Positions 36,281 to 45,738 of a stretch of 64,000 nt of DNA are shown here, one piece after another (position 1 is the stretch's first letter; every line of letters begins with the position of its first letter). Origin of the DNA: Ruegeria atlantica (GTDB taxonomy: Bacteria > Pseudomonadota > Alphaproteobacteria > Rhodobacterales > Rhodobacteraceae); NCBI GenBank assembly GCA_013032095.1, contig WQBJ01000001.1, positions 62,001-126,000 on the forward strand, given 5' to 3'. Under the pieces are notes generated by a model, which saw only the letters and a list, made by a program, of their open reading frames with translations, was not told where the DNA came from and did not search any database. Both the position numbers and the translations under genes were made by a program.

Positions 36281-37808
36281 GCCCGGCCTTGCGCCATCCT
36301 CGCACAGCCATCTCGCCGTGTTCCGGTGTGATGCCGGTCAGCGCGAGTTCTTCATAGACGACCTCCTCGAAGATCGGAAACATCTCTCGCATGACTTCGG
36401 CTGCTGCTTGCGCTTTTTCAGTGTTGCCCAATTCGCCATGTAGCCAGGCAAGATGCGCTTGGTACCAAAAGAAATCGGGCATGGGAACTTTCTCAATCTC
36501 AATCAGCGCGGCCTCGGTGAAGCCCTGCGATGCATAGAGCCAGCACCGCGCGTAATGGTACCAACCGGGGTGGACTGGGCTCAGGTCAATCGCACGATCC
36601 AGCAATTCGACTGCACGATCATATTCGCCTAAAAACAGATGGCAGGACCCGATCTCGGCCAAAACATCGCAATGGCCGGAGTTTAACTCGAGCGCCCGTT
36701 CGGCGGCGACCCTAAATCCGGCAATGTCCATCTGATAGAAGATGGTTAGCGCCAGCGTCATTTGCGCAAAGGCGTTCAGCCCGTCGCATTCTACTGCCTT
36801 GCGCGCGGCTTCTGCTGATAGCGCCAAGGCATCTACATCAGGGCGCTGGTTGACGTGATAGCGGTACTCTTCCAACAACAGCATGGCATAGGCTGCCCAT
36901 CCATCTGAAGATTGGGGATCAGTTTCGAGCGCACTCTTCAACCTGTCCCGAATGTCTTCATGTATGGAATGATCGTAGGATCGGTAATACTCATAAAACT
37001 GCGCAACCAGAAAATAAGTGTCCCAGGAATGCGTCCGTCCGTAGGGTAGGGTGCGAGCGACCTGTTTCGCCACGAGGCCATGGCGACTACCAAGGCGCCC
37101 GGCTATCAAGGCGGCAATATCTTCCTGAATATTAAACAGGTCCTCGGGTCCACCTCCGCGATCGAATTGCTCGGTGGCGACCAGCCTGCCGTTACAGGCC
37201 TCAGTCACTTGCACGGTCACCCGCAGCTGGTTTTCAGACCTTCGGATGCTGCCCTCGACGACATGGGTGACCGCATACCTGTCCGACATCTCCGAGTTTG
37301 AAACCCTATCCGCAGCCAAATGGGCGGTTGTGCGATGTGACAACAGAGTGAGCTCGCGAAATCGAGACAGGTTAGTGATCGTGTCTTCGGTCAGCCCTTC
37401 GGCCAGAAACCCGTCGTCGGAACTTTTGCCCAAACTTCTGAACGGCAGAACCGCAAGAACAATGCCGTCTGGCGCTGGTGTGTTTTGTGTGTTGGTCGCG
37501 GGCATGTCGATTTCAGCGACAAAGCGGAACCCCTTCCCATGTACAGTCCGGATTGTGTGCTGATCCCGCCCCGTGTCACCAACCGCCTGGCGGGCTTCTT
37601 TCATCGCAGTCGACAAAGTGGCGTCAGTGATAAACCGGCCTTGCCACACCTGCTCAACCAGTTCGTCCTTCAGTACCACCCGATCTCGGTTTGTAATGAG
37701 GTATTCCAGTATTTGCAGGGTCTGCGGGGTTAGGCTGTTACAGACCTCACCACGCGAAATCTGAAAGAGATCGGTATCAATCGTACAATCGTTGAAAGCG
37801 TATTTCAT
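36255..37808 (-). CDS. Winged-helix (OmpR/CadC type) transcriptional regulator with TPR region
   Basis: The best start is ATG 37808 (MKYAFNDCTIDTDLF), giving 517 residues; the frame is open to 37865. An N-terminal Trans_reg_C winged helix ('LTPQTLQILEYLITNRDRVV', 'DATLSTAMKEARQAVGD', 'IRTVHGKGFRFVAE') is followed by a YfgL-free linker 'VLAVLPFRSLGKSSDD' (the TolB-like adenylate-cyclase-associated block) and then TPR repeats to the end. Unlike CadC it has no membrane helix, so it acts in the cytoplasm. It is divergent from the methyltransferase gene (167 bp) and may control it. Confidence 0.85.
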   Translation of the reverse strand: MKYAFNDCTIDTDLFQISRGEVCNSLTPQTLQILEYLITNRDRVVLKDELVEQVWQGRFITDATLSTAMKEARQAVGDTGRDQHTIRTVHGKGFRFVAEIDMPATNTQNTPAPDGIVLAVLPFRSLGKSSDDGFLAEGLTEDTITNLSRFRELTLLSHRTTAHLAADRVSNSEMSDRYAVTHVVEGSIRRSENQLRVTVQVTEACNGRLVATEQFDRGGGPEDLFNIQEDIAALIAGRLGSRHGLVAKQVARTLPYGRTHSWDTYFLVAQFYEYYRSYDHSIHEDIRDRLKSALETDPQSSDGWAAYAMLLLEEYRYHVNQRPDVDALALSAEAARKAVECDGLNAFAQMTLALTIFYQMDIAGFRVAAERALELNSGHCDVLAEIGSCHLFLGEYDRAVELLDRAIDLSPVHPGWYHYARCWLYASQGFTEAALIEIEKVPMPDFFWYQAHLAWLHGELGNTEKAQAAAEVMREMFPIFEEVVYEELALTGITPEHGEMAVRGWRKAGLRIPEYPN

Positions 37809-37975
37809 GTCCCGGAACCGATCATGTTTGAAACATTTCTCGTTTGAAACAAGCCTAGCCCTCATACTTTCTCAGGAAAAGCTCAGATGCGGTTCAAGGT
37901 TCGAAACCGGGCCGCTGCTATTCACGTTTCATCCTTAACGGCTCGTTTTGGAGCCCAGAAACAGGAGAATAGCAA

Positions 37976-38932
37976 ATGAAGTATCGGAATGCGCTGCCGC
38001 AGTTGAACGGCACCCAGATGGTGGCTGATGGAGGTCTTGAAACCACACTGGTCTTTCACGACGGGATCGATCTGCCGCTGTTTGCAGCTTTCAAGGCGCT
38101 CGAAAGCCAGGAGGGTATCGACGCCATAGACAGGTATATGCGCGGGTTCGCTCGGCTGGCAGTAAAGCATCACCGTGGGTTCATAATGGACACCCCGACT
38201 TGGCGCGCCAGCCCCCGTTGGGCAGCTGAGCTAGGAGTGGACCGTGATCAGCTGAAAGAGGTCCACCGGGAGGTGGTCGCAACGCTTGTGAAAATGCGAG
38301 CGGAGCATGAAACTCCAAAGTCTCCCTTTGTGGTCAACGGAGTGATCGGGCCGCACAGCGACGGTTATGCCCCGACGGAAATAATGAGCGCATCGGAAGC
38401 CGAAGCTTATCATCAGACTCAAGTTGGCTGGTTCGCCGAGATGGGTGCTGACATGGTTTCCGCGATCACTATGACGTACGTCGACGAAGCGATTGGCATC
38501 GTGCGCGCTGCTCAATCAGTGAACATTCCGGTGGTGATCTCGTTCACGGTCGAAACCGACGGCCGGCTGCCTTCGGGCCAGGGTCTGCGCTCTGCCATTG
38601 AGCAGGTCGACAGAGCCACAGGAAGCACGGCGGCGTACTTCATGATCAATTGTGCGCATCCCGATCATTTCCGCTCAGTTCTGGAGCAAGGCGGCGAGTG
38701 GACGAAGCGGATCATGGGCGTGCGAGCCAACGCGTCGCGCCTGTCCCATGCCGAGCTGGACGAAGCTGAGGAGCTGGATGACGGCAATCCGAAGGAATTC
38801 GGTCAGCTTCATCAGGAGCTTACACAGTTCTTGCCCAATTTGACCGTCATCGGCGGGTGTTGCGGCACGGACCATCGTCATGTGGAGCATGTCTGCATGG
38901 CAACACAGCAACCTACAGCCAAGGCCGTCTAA
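37976..38932 (+). CDS. Homocysteine S-methyltransferase-family protein
   Basis: This 318-residue protein starts at ATG 37976 after AGGAGAA. It has the zinc-binding family signature: an early 'VADGGLETTLVFHDG' loop, Cys in 'YFMINCAHPDHF' and the paired cysteines of 'VIGGCCGTDHRHV'. The family moves a methyl group from S-methylmethionine, betaine or a similar donor to homocysteine. The donor cannot be read. It stands alone, divergent from the wHTH-TPR regulator. Confidence 0.85.
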   Translation: MKYRNALPQLNGTQMVADGGLETTLVFHDGIDLPLFAAFKALESQEGIDAIDRYMRGFARLAVKHHRGFIMDTPTWRASPRWAAELGVDRDQLKEVHREVVATLVKMRAEHETPKSPFVVNGVIGPHSDGYAPTEIMSASEAEAYHQTQVGWFAEMGADMVSAITMTYVDEAIGIVRAAQSVNIPVVISFTVETDGRLPSGQGLRSAIEQVDRATGSTAAYFMINCAHPDHFRSVLEQGGEWTKRIMGVRANASRLSHAELDEAEELDDGNPKEFGQLHQELTQFLPNLTVIGGCCGTDHRHVEHVCMATQQPTAKAV

Positions 38933-39078
38933 CCGGCGGTTTGGTTCACACAATTACGGGTACTCTAGCGCGCTCATCTAGCGGTCGGTCTTCGTAACAA
39001 GATGAAAGGCCGGGAAGATTGGGTGTCGCTTTGGTCCGGGTGAAATCGGTGCAGTCGCGCCAACACTAGGAGGAAGAA

Positions 39079-39363
39079 ATGACAATCAAGCGTAGTTTAT
39101 TATCCCGCCCCCGCAGTACGCTGTATCGACCGATTGGTGCTCAAGTGCCATATGGACGTGGTACTAGAGGATTCTCTCTGGCTCAGACTTTTGTAAGCCT
39201 GCTTTCACGCATGAGAAACGCGGCAATTCGTGAATACCGCATTCGGCGGGACTACAGACATGTTTCCCAGCTTGACAAACGTATGCTGAAAGATGTCGGT
39301 CTTGACCCCGATCTTTATGCCAAGGATTTGCGATACGGGCGTAACGCAAACTGGAGGTTTTGA
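39079..39363 (+). CDS. DUF1127 protein with extended N-terminus
   Basis: This 94-residue protein starts at ATG 39079 after AGGAGGAA. The last 45 residues are a DUF1127 module: 'REYRIRRDYRHVSQLDKRML' and 'KDVGLDPDLYAKD' (L-x-D-I/V-G-L/I). Most DUF1127 proteins are 45-70 residues; this one has about 45 extra, basic residues in front. In Rhodobacter and Agrobacterium, small DUF1127 proteins affect RNA turnover and phosphate or carbon metabolism. A terminator-like hairpin follows at 39414. Confidence 0.75.
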   Translation: MTIKRSLLSRPRSTLYRPIGAQVPYGRGTRGFSLAQTFVSLLSRMRNAAIREYRIRRDYRHVSQLDKRMLKDVGLDPDLYAKDLRYGRNANWRF

Positions 39364-39413
39364 CGTGTGCAATTCGGTGAGAAGTGCAATGAAACATTGA
39401 TCAATATCCATGG

Positions 39414-39450
39414 GGCGTGCTCAAAAAAAATCATAGCACGCCTTAATTTA
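39414..39450 (+). terminator. Terminator-like hairpin after the DUF1127 gene
   Basis: GGCGTGCT (39414-39421) and AGCACGCC (39435-39442) form a perfect 8-bp stem with an A-rich loop, followed by TTAATTT. It sits 50 bp after the DUF1127 stop. Confidence 0.55.
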
Positions 39451-39509
39451 CGGGCCATACCTAATGCGATAGTGTCAGCTAAGCTGAGGTTGATATGGGT
39501 GGGCGGCTT

Positions 39510-39775
39510 AACAATCGGGTTGAGAATTCCTAACTGCTACGCCGATAAAGAGACCGTGCCACGCAACGTTGCAGGCGCATGCGAGTTTGGAGAAATTTGC
39601 AACCGACCAATCCTCCGTATACGGCCACTTCTACCCTGAATGGTCTCTCACCAACCGAGCCATATACACGCTGGCACAGTCCGCACTTCTGACCGGTTGG
39701 CGCGAACTTTGGACCACCTGAAGGGTAGCCTCAATGGCCCATCTGAGGCTGGTTCGAATTTATCTGACAGCGATG
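39510..39775 (+). mobile_element. IS6-family transposase relic: C-terminal region and 3' end
   Basis: The plus strand reads 'ASLEKFAT' (about 39580-39603) and, in another frame, 'SVYGHFYPEWSLTNRAIYT' then 'LLTGWREL', which follow the IS6 transposase C-terminus (R-S-L-Q-K-F-A-T-V-H-x-S-V-Y-N-H-F...R-S-A-A-L-A-E-W-R-E-L). The tail 'tcaatggcccatctgaggct' and 'ggttcgaatttatctgacag' (39731-39770) is shared with the relics at 6.05 and 29.2 kb. Frameshifts make it non-functional. Confidence 0.75.
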
Positions 39776-39949
39776 AGATGATGTCTGCAACCTGATCGTA
39801 GCTACAATTGGATCGGCTGATATGCCAATCCAACGCGACAGCTAACGCAAGGCTTGCGTTGCCACCAAAGCATATTGTGGGCGACCCGTGAGTTGCTTCC
39901 GGAGCTTGCTTTCGGCCAATTCGATTATTCCTGAGCGGTCAGACAGCTA

Positions 39950-40936
39950 TCACCCAAACATATTCACCCAACGGATCACCATCGGCGCTAAACAAATCAT
40001 CAACAACACGGGCATCATGCACAAAGCCATTACGCCAGACATTTGCACGGGCAAGCGGTTGGCTTTTTCTTGCGCCCGAAGCTCGCGATCCATCCGCATA
40101 TCAGTGGCAAATCTGCGTAGGGCAGTGGAAATGCTGGTCCCGTATTGGTTGGACTGCAACAGCGCATTGGCAAATGAGTGCATTTCTTCAACACCGACGC
40201 GATCAGCCATGTCCAGAAAAGCGGCCTGGCGTTCTTTACCTGCCTGAAGTTCCAGCTGTAGCATGGTGAACTCTTGCGATATTTCCGGTGCAGCGTGTGC
40301 CATTTCGTGGGCAACCCGAACCATCGCAGCGTCAAAGCCCAACCCGGCTTCGATTGCTACTTGCATCAAGTCCAGCGCATTCGGGAGGCTATGCTCAATC
40401 GCTGTACGGCGTTTTCTTATCCGCCGCCGTAGCCACAGGGCTGGACCATAAAACCCGATGACCATCAGTGCAGTCACAATTTGCATAGCGTTTAACCAGC
40501 TGAGACCTTGCAACACGCTTGCGATTCCCAACTGAACCTGCATTTCAAGCGGCAAGGCCATGGCTATCACGAATGCGGCGGGAAGGAAGAACCCCATGAT
40601 AACACGAAATAAATAGAAAGTGCGGACAGCATTTTTACTCTGAACGCCAGCCTGTTTCAAAAGCCGGCCAACCCGGGAACGTTCTCGCTTTGAAGATGGT
40701 ACAAAGGCTTTGAACAGCCCATGCGGGTCGCTGTTGTCACCCTGAAGAAGGTCGAAGTCTGCTCCGTGCCCATGCGACACGCCACCCACACGCATACGAC
40801 GCGCGGCCGTGTCATCGCTGGTGGCCATGCCGGACACACCCAACACCACAAAGAATACACTTATGGCAATTCCAGCCAGCAAGAAATACTGCAGAGGAAG
40901 ATTTGGGTCGTTCAGGATATCTTGAATAGTTTCCAT
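39950..40936 (-). CDS. tadC: Tad pilus inner-membrane platform protein TadC
   Basis: This 328-residue protein is of the GspF/TadC type: an N-terminal helix 'YFLLAGIAISVFFVVLGV', a cytoplasmic region with 'LPNALDLMQVAIEAGLGFDA' and 'RVAHEMAHAAPEISQEF', and C-terminal helices 'VMALCMMPVLLMICLAPMVI'. With TadB it forms the platform on which the TadA ATPase drives Flp pilus assembly. The last gene of the visible tad operon; start at ATG 40936 with AGGGAGAAG upstream. Confidence 0.9.
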   Translation of the reverse strand: METIQDILNDPNLPLQYFLLAGIAISVFFVVLGVSGMATSDDTAARRMRVGGVSHGHGADFDLLQGDNSDPHGLFKAFVPSSKRERSRVGRLLKQAGVQSKNAVRTFYLFRVIMGFFLPAAFVIAMALPLEMQVQLGIASVLQGLSWLNAMQIVTALMVIGFYGPALWLRRRIRKRRTAIEHSLPNALDLMQVAIEAGLGFDAAMVRVAHEMAHAAPEISQEFTMLQLELQAGKERQAAFLDMADRVGVEEMHSFANALLQSNQYGTSISTALRRFATDMRMDRELRAQEKANRLPVQMSGVMALCMMPVLLMICLAPMVIRWVNMFG

Positions 40937-40950
40937 GTCTCTTCTCCCTG

Positions 40951-41919
40951 TTAGAATTTGAACTTAACGAGCCGTCTAAGAATAAGCCCCTGAAGGACTA
41001 TCAGACCGATGATGACACCAGCGAAATAGGGAAACAGCGGATCGCTGCGAACTTCGCCGTAGAAACTGGGTGTAGCTAGCTCAATCGAGAGGTAGATTAA
41101 CAATGGCAGGATCGTGAGAATAAGGCCGCTCAGTCGACCCTCGGCGGAGATGGCCTTAATTTTCTTCTGCATAGTTTGACGGTCTCTGATGACCTGAGAC
41201 AGGATGTTCAACACCCGCGCCAAGTTGCCGCCAGTGCCGTGCTGAATACCAATACTGACTGCCAGATAATTGGCGTCTTCAGTTCCCACGCGCCTTGCAA
41301 AGTCCTGAAAGGCTGTGGCCACGTCATCACCGTAGTTGATCTGGTCTTGGATGATGCCGAATTCAGAACCGATTGGATCCGGCAGGTCCGTCGCCACATT
41401 GCCGACCGTCACGGCAACGGGATGACCAACTTTGAGACCACGCGCCATCAGGTCCAGAGCGTCCGGCAATTGTTTGGTTAGCTTTTGGGATCTGTTTTCT
41501 TTCAGGGCAAGCAACGTCAGCAACGGCAGGGCAACGCCAGCCACGACCGCACATCCCAAAGCAAGCTCCTGAGACATAAAACGGATTGCTAGGACAAAGG
41601 CACCAACAGCCAGTGCGATGGCGGCTAAGATGATCCAGGCCGGGCTGATCATGACACCGGCCTGAACATTCAGACGGCGTAAGCGAGCGATTAGACCAGG
41701 GCTTTCTCCTGGGTTTGACATAGCCGGGTCTCGCAACAACTGGAGAACCTCATCAGAGGACGCACCGCCCTGAAGCATTTTCATGCGCCTGTTTCGCGCT
41801 TCTGTAAGGGTTTCCCTGCGCATGAAGAGTTGCTGCAGGCCTTCGTAGGCCAGCAGGATGCCGATGAAAATAGAGATGTAAATCAGGATGTTTATGGTGT
41901 TTGGCTGAAGGTCAATCAT
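40951..41919 (-). CDS. tadB: Tad pilus inner-membrane platform protein TadB
   Basis: This 322-residue GspF-fold protein has 'LPDALDLMARGLKVGHPVAV', 'RRVGTEDANYLAVSIGIQHG' and 'GNLARVLNILSQVIRDR', all typical of TadB, and membrane helices at the N-terminus ('NILIYISIFIGILLAYEG') and C-terminus ('LFPYFAGVIIGLIVLQGLIL'). Its start overlaps the tadA stop by 4 bp (41916-41919), so they are coupled. It pairs with TadC. Confidence 0.9.
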   Translation of the reverse strand: MIDLQPNTINILIYISIFIGILLAYEGLQQLFMRRETLTEARNRRMKMLQGGASSDEVLQLLRDPAMSNPGESPGLIARLRRLNVQAGVMISPAWIILAAIALAVGAFVLAIRFMSQELALGCAVVAGVALPLLTLLALKENRSQKLTKQLPDALDLMARGLKVGHPVAVTVGNVATDLPDPIGSEFGIIQDQINYGDDVATAFQDFARRVGTEDANYLAVSIGIQHGTGGNLARVLNILSQVIRDRQTMQKKIKAISAEGRLSGLILTILPLLIYLSIELATPSFYGEVRSDPLFPYFAGVIIGLIVLQGLILRRLVKFKF

Positions 41920-43304
41920 GATGACATAGCCCCGCGAATAAACATGTTGGTGTCTACATCAACCCCGGCAGCAACCAATTGGTCGAAGCATTTTGGTCGA
42001 ATGCCGGTGGGCAGGAACTCTCCGAGGATTTCACCGTTCTCAGACTTGCCTCTGCGTTTGAAAACAAAGATGTCCTGCATGGTAATTGTTTCATCTTCCA
42101 TCCCCGTTATCTCGGAAATGCTGACGACGCGACGGGTCCCATCGCTGAGACGGCTGAGTTGAAGTACAACATGAATGGCCGAAGCGATTTGTGATCGAAT
42201 GGTTCGGACCGGCAAATCGGCACCAAGCATTGTGACCATTTGTTCTACCCGGCCTAACGCGTCGCGCGCCGAATTCGCGTGAACCGTTGTCATTGACCCA
42301 TCGTGCCCGGTGTTCATAGCCTGAAGCATATCAAAACACTCAGAGCCGCGAACCTCGCCGACGATGATACGATCCGGGCGCATCCTCAGAGCATTGCGAA
42401 CCAGATCACGTTGCGTGATGACACCTTGGCCCTCAGCATTGGGCGGTCGAGTTTCCAGTCGCACGACGTGGCTCTGCTGAAGTTGAAGTTCGGCTGCGTC
42501 TTCGATTGTGACAATGCGCTGCCTGCCATCAATAAACGAAGATACGGCATTCAGCATGGTCGTCTTACCAGACCCGGTACCCCCTGAGATAAGTATGTTC
42601 AACCGTGCTTCGACAAGAGCCTCGAGAAGCTGAGCAGCTTGATCATTCATACTGTCCTGTTCAACAAGTTTTTTTATTGTCAGGGGGTTGCGAGAGAATT
42701 TTCGGATGGAGAGGGCAGGTCCATCGACAGAACAAGGGCGGATGATTGCATTCACACGACTGCCGTCTTCCAATCGCGCATCGACCCAAGGTTGGGACTC
42801 GTCGATACGTCGGCCGACTTTGCTGACGATCTTGTCAATGATCCGAAGTAAGTGGCGCTCATCGCGAAAACGTGCTTTGGATTCCTCAAGGAGGCCAAAC
42901 CGTTCGACGTAAACCTGGTCATAAGAATTGACGAGGATATCGTTGATGGTCGGATCTTCCAGCAGGGGTTCTAACGGTCCCAAGCCAAGAACTTCATGGA
43001 TGAGCTCGTCAACTAAGGTCGTGAAGTCCTCGGACCGCATATGCAGGCGTTCGGCTTCAATCATGCCTGTAACCAAAGATGCGATCTGCCGTTTCAACTC
43101 CGGCCGCTCAACCTTGTCGATGACCGACAGGTTAAGACGATCAAGAAGTTCGCTGTGCAAGCGACTTTTGAGTTCCAGGTGAGCTTGCAGGTCTGCGTCT
43201 ACGGGTTCGGAAGTCACCTGCGCCGGAGGCGTTTCGATTGGCCGTTCCAGTGTCAGCACATTCGACTTAGAAGTAGCCTTTCGTGATCTGAATTCGTTGA
43301 ACAC
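41916..43304 (-). CDS. tadA: Tad pilus assembly ATPase TadA/CpaF
   Basis: This 462-residue type II/IV secretion ATPase starts at GTG 43304 after AAAGGAGAT. Walker A is '[19 protein letters not shown]' (about residues 239-257), the Asp box is '[14 protein letters not shown]', the His box and Walker B lie in '[14 protein letters not shown]', and a C-terminal '[19 protein letters not shown]' closes the site. It powers Flp pilin polymerisation as a cytoplasmic hexamer. The order cpaE-tadA-tadB-tadC is the standard core. Confidence 0.94.
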   Translation of the reverse strand: MFNEFRSRKATSKSNVLTLERPIETPPAQVTSEPVDADLQAHLELKSRLHSELLDRLNLSVIDKVERPELKRQIASLVTGMIEAERLHMRSEDFTTLVDELIHEVLGLGPLEPLLEDPTINDILVNSYDQVYVERFGLLEESKARFRDERHLLRIIDKIVSKVGRRIDESQPWVDARLEDGSRVNAIIRPCSVDGPALSIRKFSRNPLTIKKLVEQDSMNDQAAQLLEALVEARLNILISGGTGSGKTTMLNAVSSFIDGRQRIVTIEDAAELQLQQSHVVRLETRPPNAEGQGVITQRDLVRNALRMRPDRIIVGEVRGSECFDMLQAMNTGHDGSMTTVHANSARDALGRVEQMVTMLGADLPVRTIRSQIASAIHVVLQLSRLSDGTRRVVSISEITGMEDETITMQDIFVFKRRGKSENGEILGEFLPTGIRPKCFDQLVAAGVDVDTNMFIRGAMSS

Positions 43305-43316
43305 GGTGATCTCCTT

Positions 43317-44546
43317 TTACGTACTTTTTGCGGCGACAGGCTGAACCTCGACCGACACGGCAGTAGCCAATTTTGACAATGCTTTGCCAAGATCCGATTG
43401 CGGCTTGATGTCCACGATCGGGCGTCCAAGATCCACGGAATTGCGGGCGACTTTCGGATTGTCCGGCAGCCAGTGTTTCAGTTTTGTCTCCAAGACCTTC
43501 TCGGCCTCACGGACATGCGAGGGTCGGATCATCGTGTTACGCTCGCGGCTGACGACGATTTCAACCGGCAGGGTCATGTTTGCCTCTCGGTAGAAATCGA
43601 TCAAACGCCGCGCCTGGCGTACACACGGAACGGTGGTGTCCGTCACCAGCGCAAGCTGGGCGGCCCGCTTGAAAATTGGCTCGACCCATTCAACAACGGC
43701 GCAGGGAAGGTCGATTATGATGTAATCATACCGCTGTTGAAGCAGGTCGAGCATTCCTTCAATCATATCGGGCCGCATCGATTGAAGCGGTACCATCGGA
43801 GCCGGTGCGCACAGAACGTCTACGCCTAGAGTGTGCTCCTGCAAGATTGAAGAAAGAAAGCGATCGTCAGGTTTTTCAGCGTTTTCAATTAATTGCAGAA
43901 ATCCGCCATTGTCTTCTAAATCCAGAAAAACGTTCGTGTTTCCGAACTGAAGATCAAAATCCAGTAGTGCGACACGGCATTTTGACGACTTCCGGAACAA
44001 AGACCCTTTTCCGCCGACCAATGAGCAAGCAAGATTCACGGCAACGGTTGATGCGCCTACGCCTCCGCGCGACTTGGCGACCGGTATCACCCTGCCCAGC
44101 ACGGTGGCTGCGCTCTGAAATGCCTGCTGCGGGACCGAGCGGGCGCTGATTTTTTCGCTGACTGCGGCTTTCAGTTCCTCGCCGTCGATTGAAAGAGGCA
44201 GAACTTCATCAATACCGATCTTCCGCAGCTCACGCGCCTTGCTGATCGTGAGGTCGTTCTGTGTAAGGGCCACAAACAATGTATCGTCATCGCGATGCGC
44301 CAGAATGTCTTTGATTGCGTCCACTTCAACCGCATCATCCGGATCGATTTCAAAGATCACTAAATCATGCTTGAAGGCCAATTGAAGGGCGGTTCCATTC
44401 AAGGCTTGGAAGGAACTCGCGTTCTCGGTGACTTTATTGTCTTCGGCCGCCGGAAAGACGTCAGCCACAATCTGAGCGATGGCCTCGTTCTCGGAAACAA
44501 GCATGACCGAGTGTGATTTCAGTGTGGAAACGTTTTCTTCCGTCAT
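43317..44546 (-). CDS. cpaE: Tad localisation protein CpaE/TadZ (MinD/ParA-like ATPase)
   Basis: This 409-residue protein has an N-terminal receiver-like domain ('VMLVSENEAIAQIVADVF' to about residue 140) without the usual phosphorylated Asp context, and a C-terminal MinD/ParA ATPase. The P-loop reads 'SRGGVGASTVAVNLA', with Ala in place of the usual Lys, as is common for CpaE/TadZ proteins. 'DYIIIDLPCAVVEW' is the Walker B region. TadZ marks the pole where the pilus machine assembles. It overlaps the tadE-like gene by 4 bp. Confidence 0.9.
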   Translation of the reverse strand: MTEENVSTLKSHSVMLVSENEAIAQIVADVFPAAEDNKVTENASSFQALNGTALQLAFKHDLVIFEIDPDDAVEVDAIKDILAHRDDDTLFVALTQNDLTISKARELRKIGIDEVLPLSIDGEELKAAVSEKISARSVPQQAFQSAATVLGRVIPVAKSRGGVGASTVAVNLACSLVGGKGSLFRKSSKCRVALLDFDLQFGNTNVFLDLEDNGGFLQLIENAEKPDDRFLSSILQEHTLGVDVLCAPAPMVPLQSMRPDMIEGMLDLLQQRYDYIIIDLPCAVVEWVEPIFKRAAQLALVTDTTVPCVRQARRLIDFYREANMTLPVEIVVSRERNTMIRPSHVREAEKVLETKLKHWLPDNPKVARNSVDLGRPIVDIKPQSDLGKALSKLATAVSVEVQPVAAKST

Positions 44547-45226
44547 CCTGATTCTCCTAGTGCAAGGTCTTCAGCAGGTAGCGAGACGCTGAAACTGGAA
44601 TAGCCCAACGTGTCACCTACGTTTGGGAGTGAGCTGTTCGTCGCGCCCGCAGCATTGGCCAATGCGCCCAGCGGTGACACGAACTCAAAATCAGCCAGAT
44701 CCAGTTCAACTGTAACCATCGGGGTGTACGGGCCGCCCAGAAAGCCCAGTTCGGGATCAAATTGATAAGTTATCTGTAGGTTATCTATTGTTGCGCCCAG
44801 CGGTAAAAGCGGGCTGATCCGATCCCAGATTTCAGCTGAAGTTCCAATCGTGGTGTTTGATCTTTCGACGCCGCCTACACAAACGAGATCTCCCGGATCA
44901 ATACATACGCCTGCTGCGGCGTCGCATGCCGCGCCAAAACGAAGTGAATTGTCGCTGCCGCGCTGGTGGGTTAGCGGAAGGGGAGTGTCAACGGCATAGT
45001 TACATGCGGCCGGACGAACGATGGCAATACGGGCTGCAATCTGCGCGGCCTTTTGCGCGTTGACCACACTGAAGGAAAGACGGCCGAAATCCAGCAACGA
45101 CATGAAAAGGAACAGGAATAGGGATACAACAATGGCGAATTCGACAAGAACACCAGCATCCTGACTTTGGACCAGCTTTCGTCCCAGGTGGCGCGTTTGC
45201 GCAAGAATATGATGTGCGCGTTTCAT
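44543..45226 (-). CDS. TadE/TadF-like minor pseudopilin
   Basis: This 227-residue protein has the TadE-type N-terminus 'AGVLVEFAIVVSLFLFLFMS' (prepilin-like hydrophobic segment with Glu at +5) after a short basic leader. The rest is a periplasmic domain with paired cysteines ('CNYAVDT', 'CDAAAGVCIDPGDLVC'). Such minor pilins are processed by the Tad prepilin peptidase and help pilus initiation. It overlaps cpaE by 4 bp and the next tadE gene by 4 bp. Confidence 0.8.
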   Translation of the reverse strand: MKRAHHILAQTRHLGRKLVQSQDAGVLVEFAIVVSLFLFLFMSLLDFGRLSFSVVNAQKAAQIAARIAIVRPAACNYAVDTPLPLTHQRGSDNSLRFGAACDAAAGVCIDPGDLVCVGGVERSNTTIGTSAEIWDRISPLLPLGATIDNLQITYQFDPELGFLGGPYTPMVTVELDLADFEFVSPLGALANAAGATNSSLPNVGDTLGYSSFSVSLPAEDLALGESG

Positions 45227-45723
45227 TGTCCAAAAATCCGTGTTGTGTCAGACACATTTGTCGTTATCGAAGGTGCGCGGCCATCGAACGCCGCAAACAG
45301 GCCGCCCATCGGGAAATCAATGGTGACATTGGCGGTGACCTGCCCAACAGGGGCCGGGCTAACTCGGTACGTGCCTGTAACGCAGGTCAGGCTGGGTGTG
45401 ACCGAGTTGACGGTTATGTTGGGCGGGAGAATACCTGCGCCTCCCTTCCTTTCGTTCTCGATCATCCCCTTCAAAGTGGGGGCGAGCGCAGCAACAGATC
45501 CGCCAGAACTGCAGATATCTGAAGGTGTAATTCGGGACATATAGCGGCTGGCATCCCGAACGCCCGCAATGACTGCCTGGTATGACCACATCAGTCGTGC
45601 GACTTCCAATGTCCCGGCCAGCAAGAGCACCATGAACGGTAAGATAAGGCCAAATTCCACAAGGATTGCGCCGTCATCTCGCTTTGCAAACCGTTTTAGG
45701 GGGGAGGGCAGGCGTAAAGGCAT
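45223..45723 (-). CDS. tadE: TadE-like minor pseudopilin
   Basis: This 166-residue protein has the classical TadE N-terminus 'DDGAILVEFGLILPFMVLLL' (Gly-x-x-x-V-E-F prepilin-like site, about residues 16-36), then 'GVRDASRYMSRITPSD' and a small beta-rich domain with three or four cysteines. Function as for the neighbouring gene. Between tadG and the second tadE-like gene, 15 bp after tadG's stop. Confidence 0.82.
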   Translation of the reverse strand: MPLRLPSPLKRFAKRDDGAILVEFGLILPFMVLLLAGTLEVARLMWSYQAVIAGVRDASRYMSRITPSDICSSGGSVAALAPTLKGMIENERKGGAGILPPNITVNSVTPSLTCVTGTYRVSPAPVGQVTANVTIDFPMGGLFAAFDGRAPSITTNVSDTTRIFGQ

Positions 45724-45738
45724 GATCAGGCTCCTCCC

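Larger units (their letters stand above)
39364..39949. other. Non-coding stretch with terminator and IS6 relic
   Basis: No live gene is seen in these 586 bp. They hold a terminator-like hairpin (39414-39450) and an IS6 transposase relic (39510-39775), both listed separately, and then about 170 bp before the tadC stop with nothing recognised. Confidence 0.5.

Noticed and set aside
43317..44546. Ala instead of Lys in the CpaE P-loop considered as a loss of function.
   Set aside because: This substitution is common in CpaE/TadZ proteins and is not a sign of decay.
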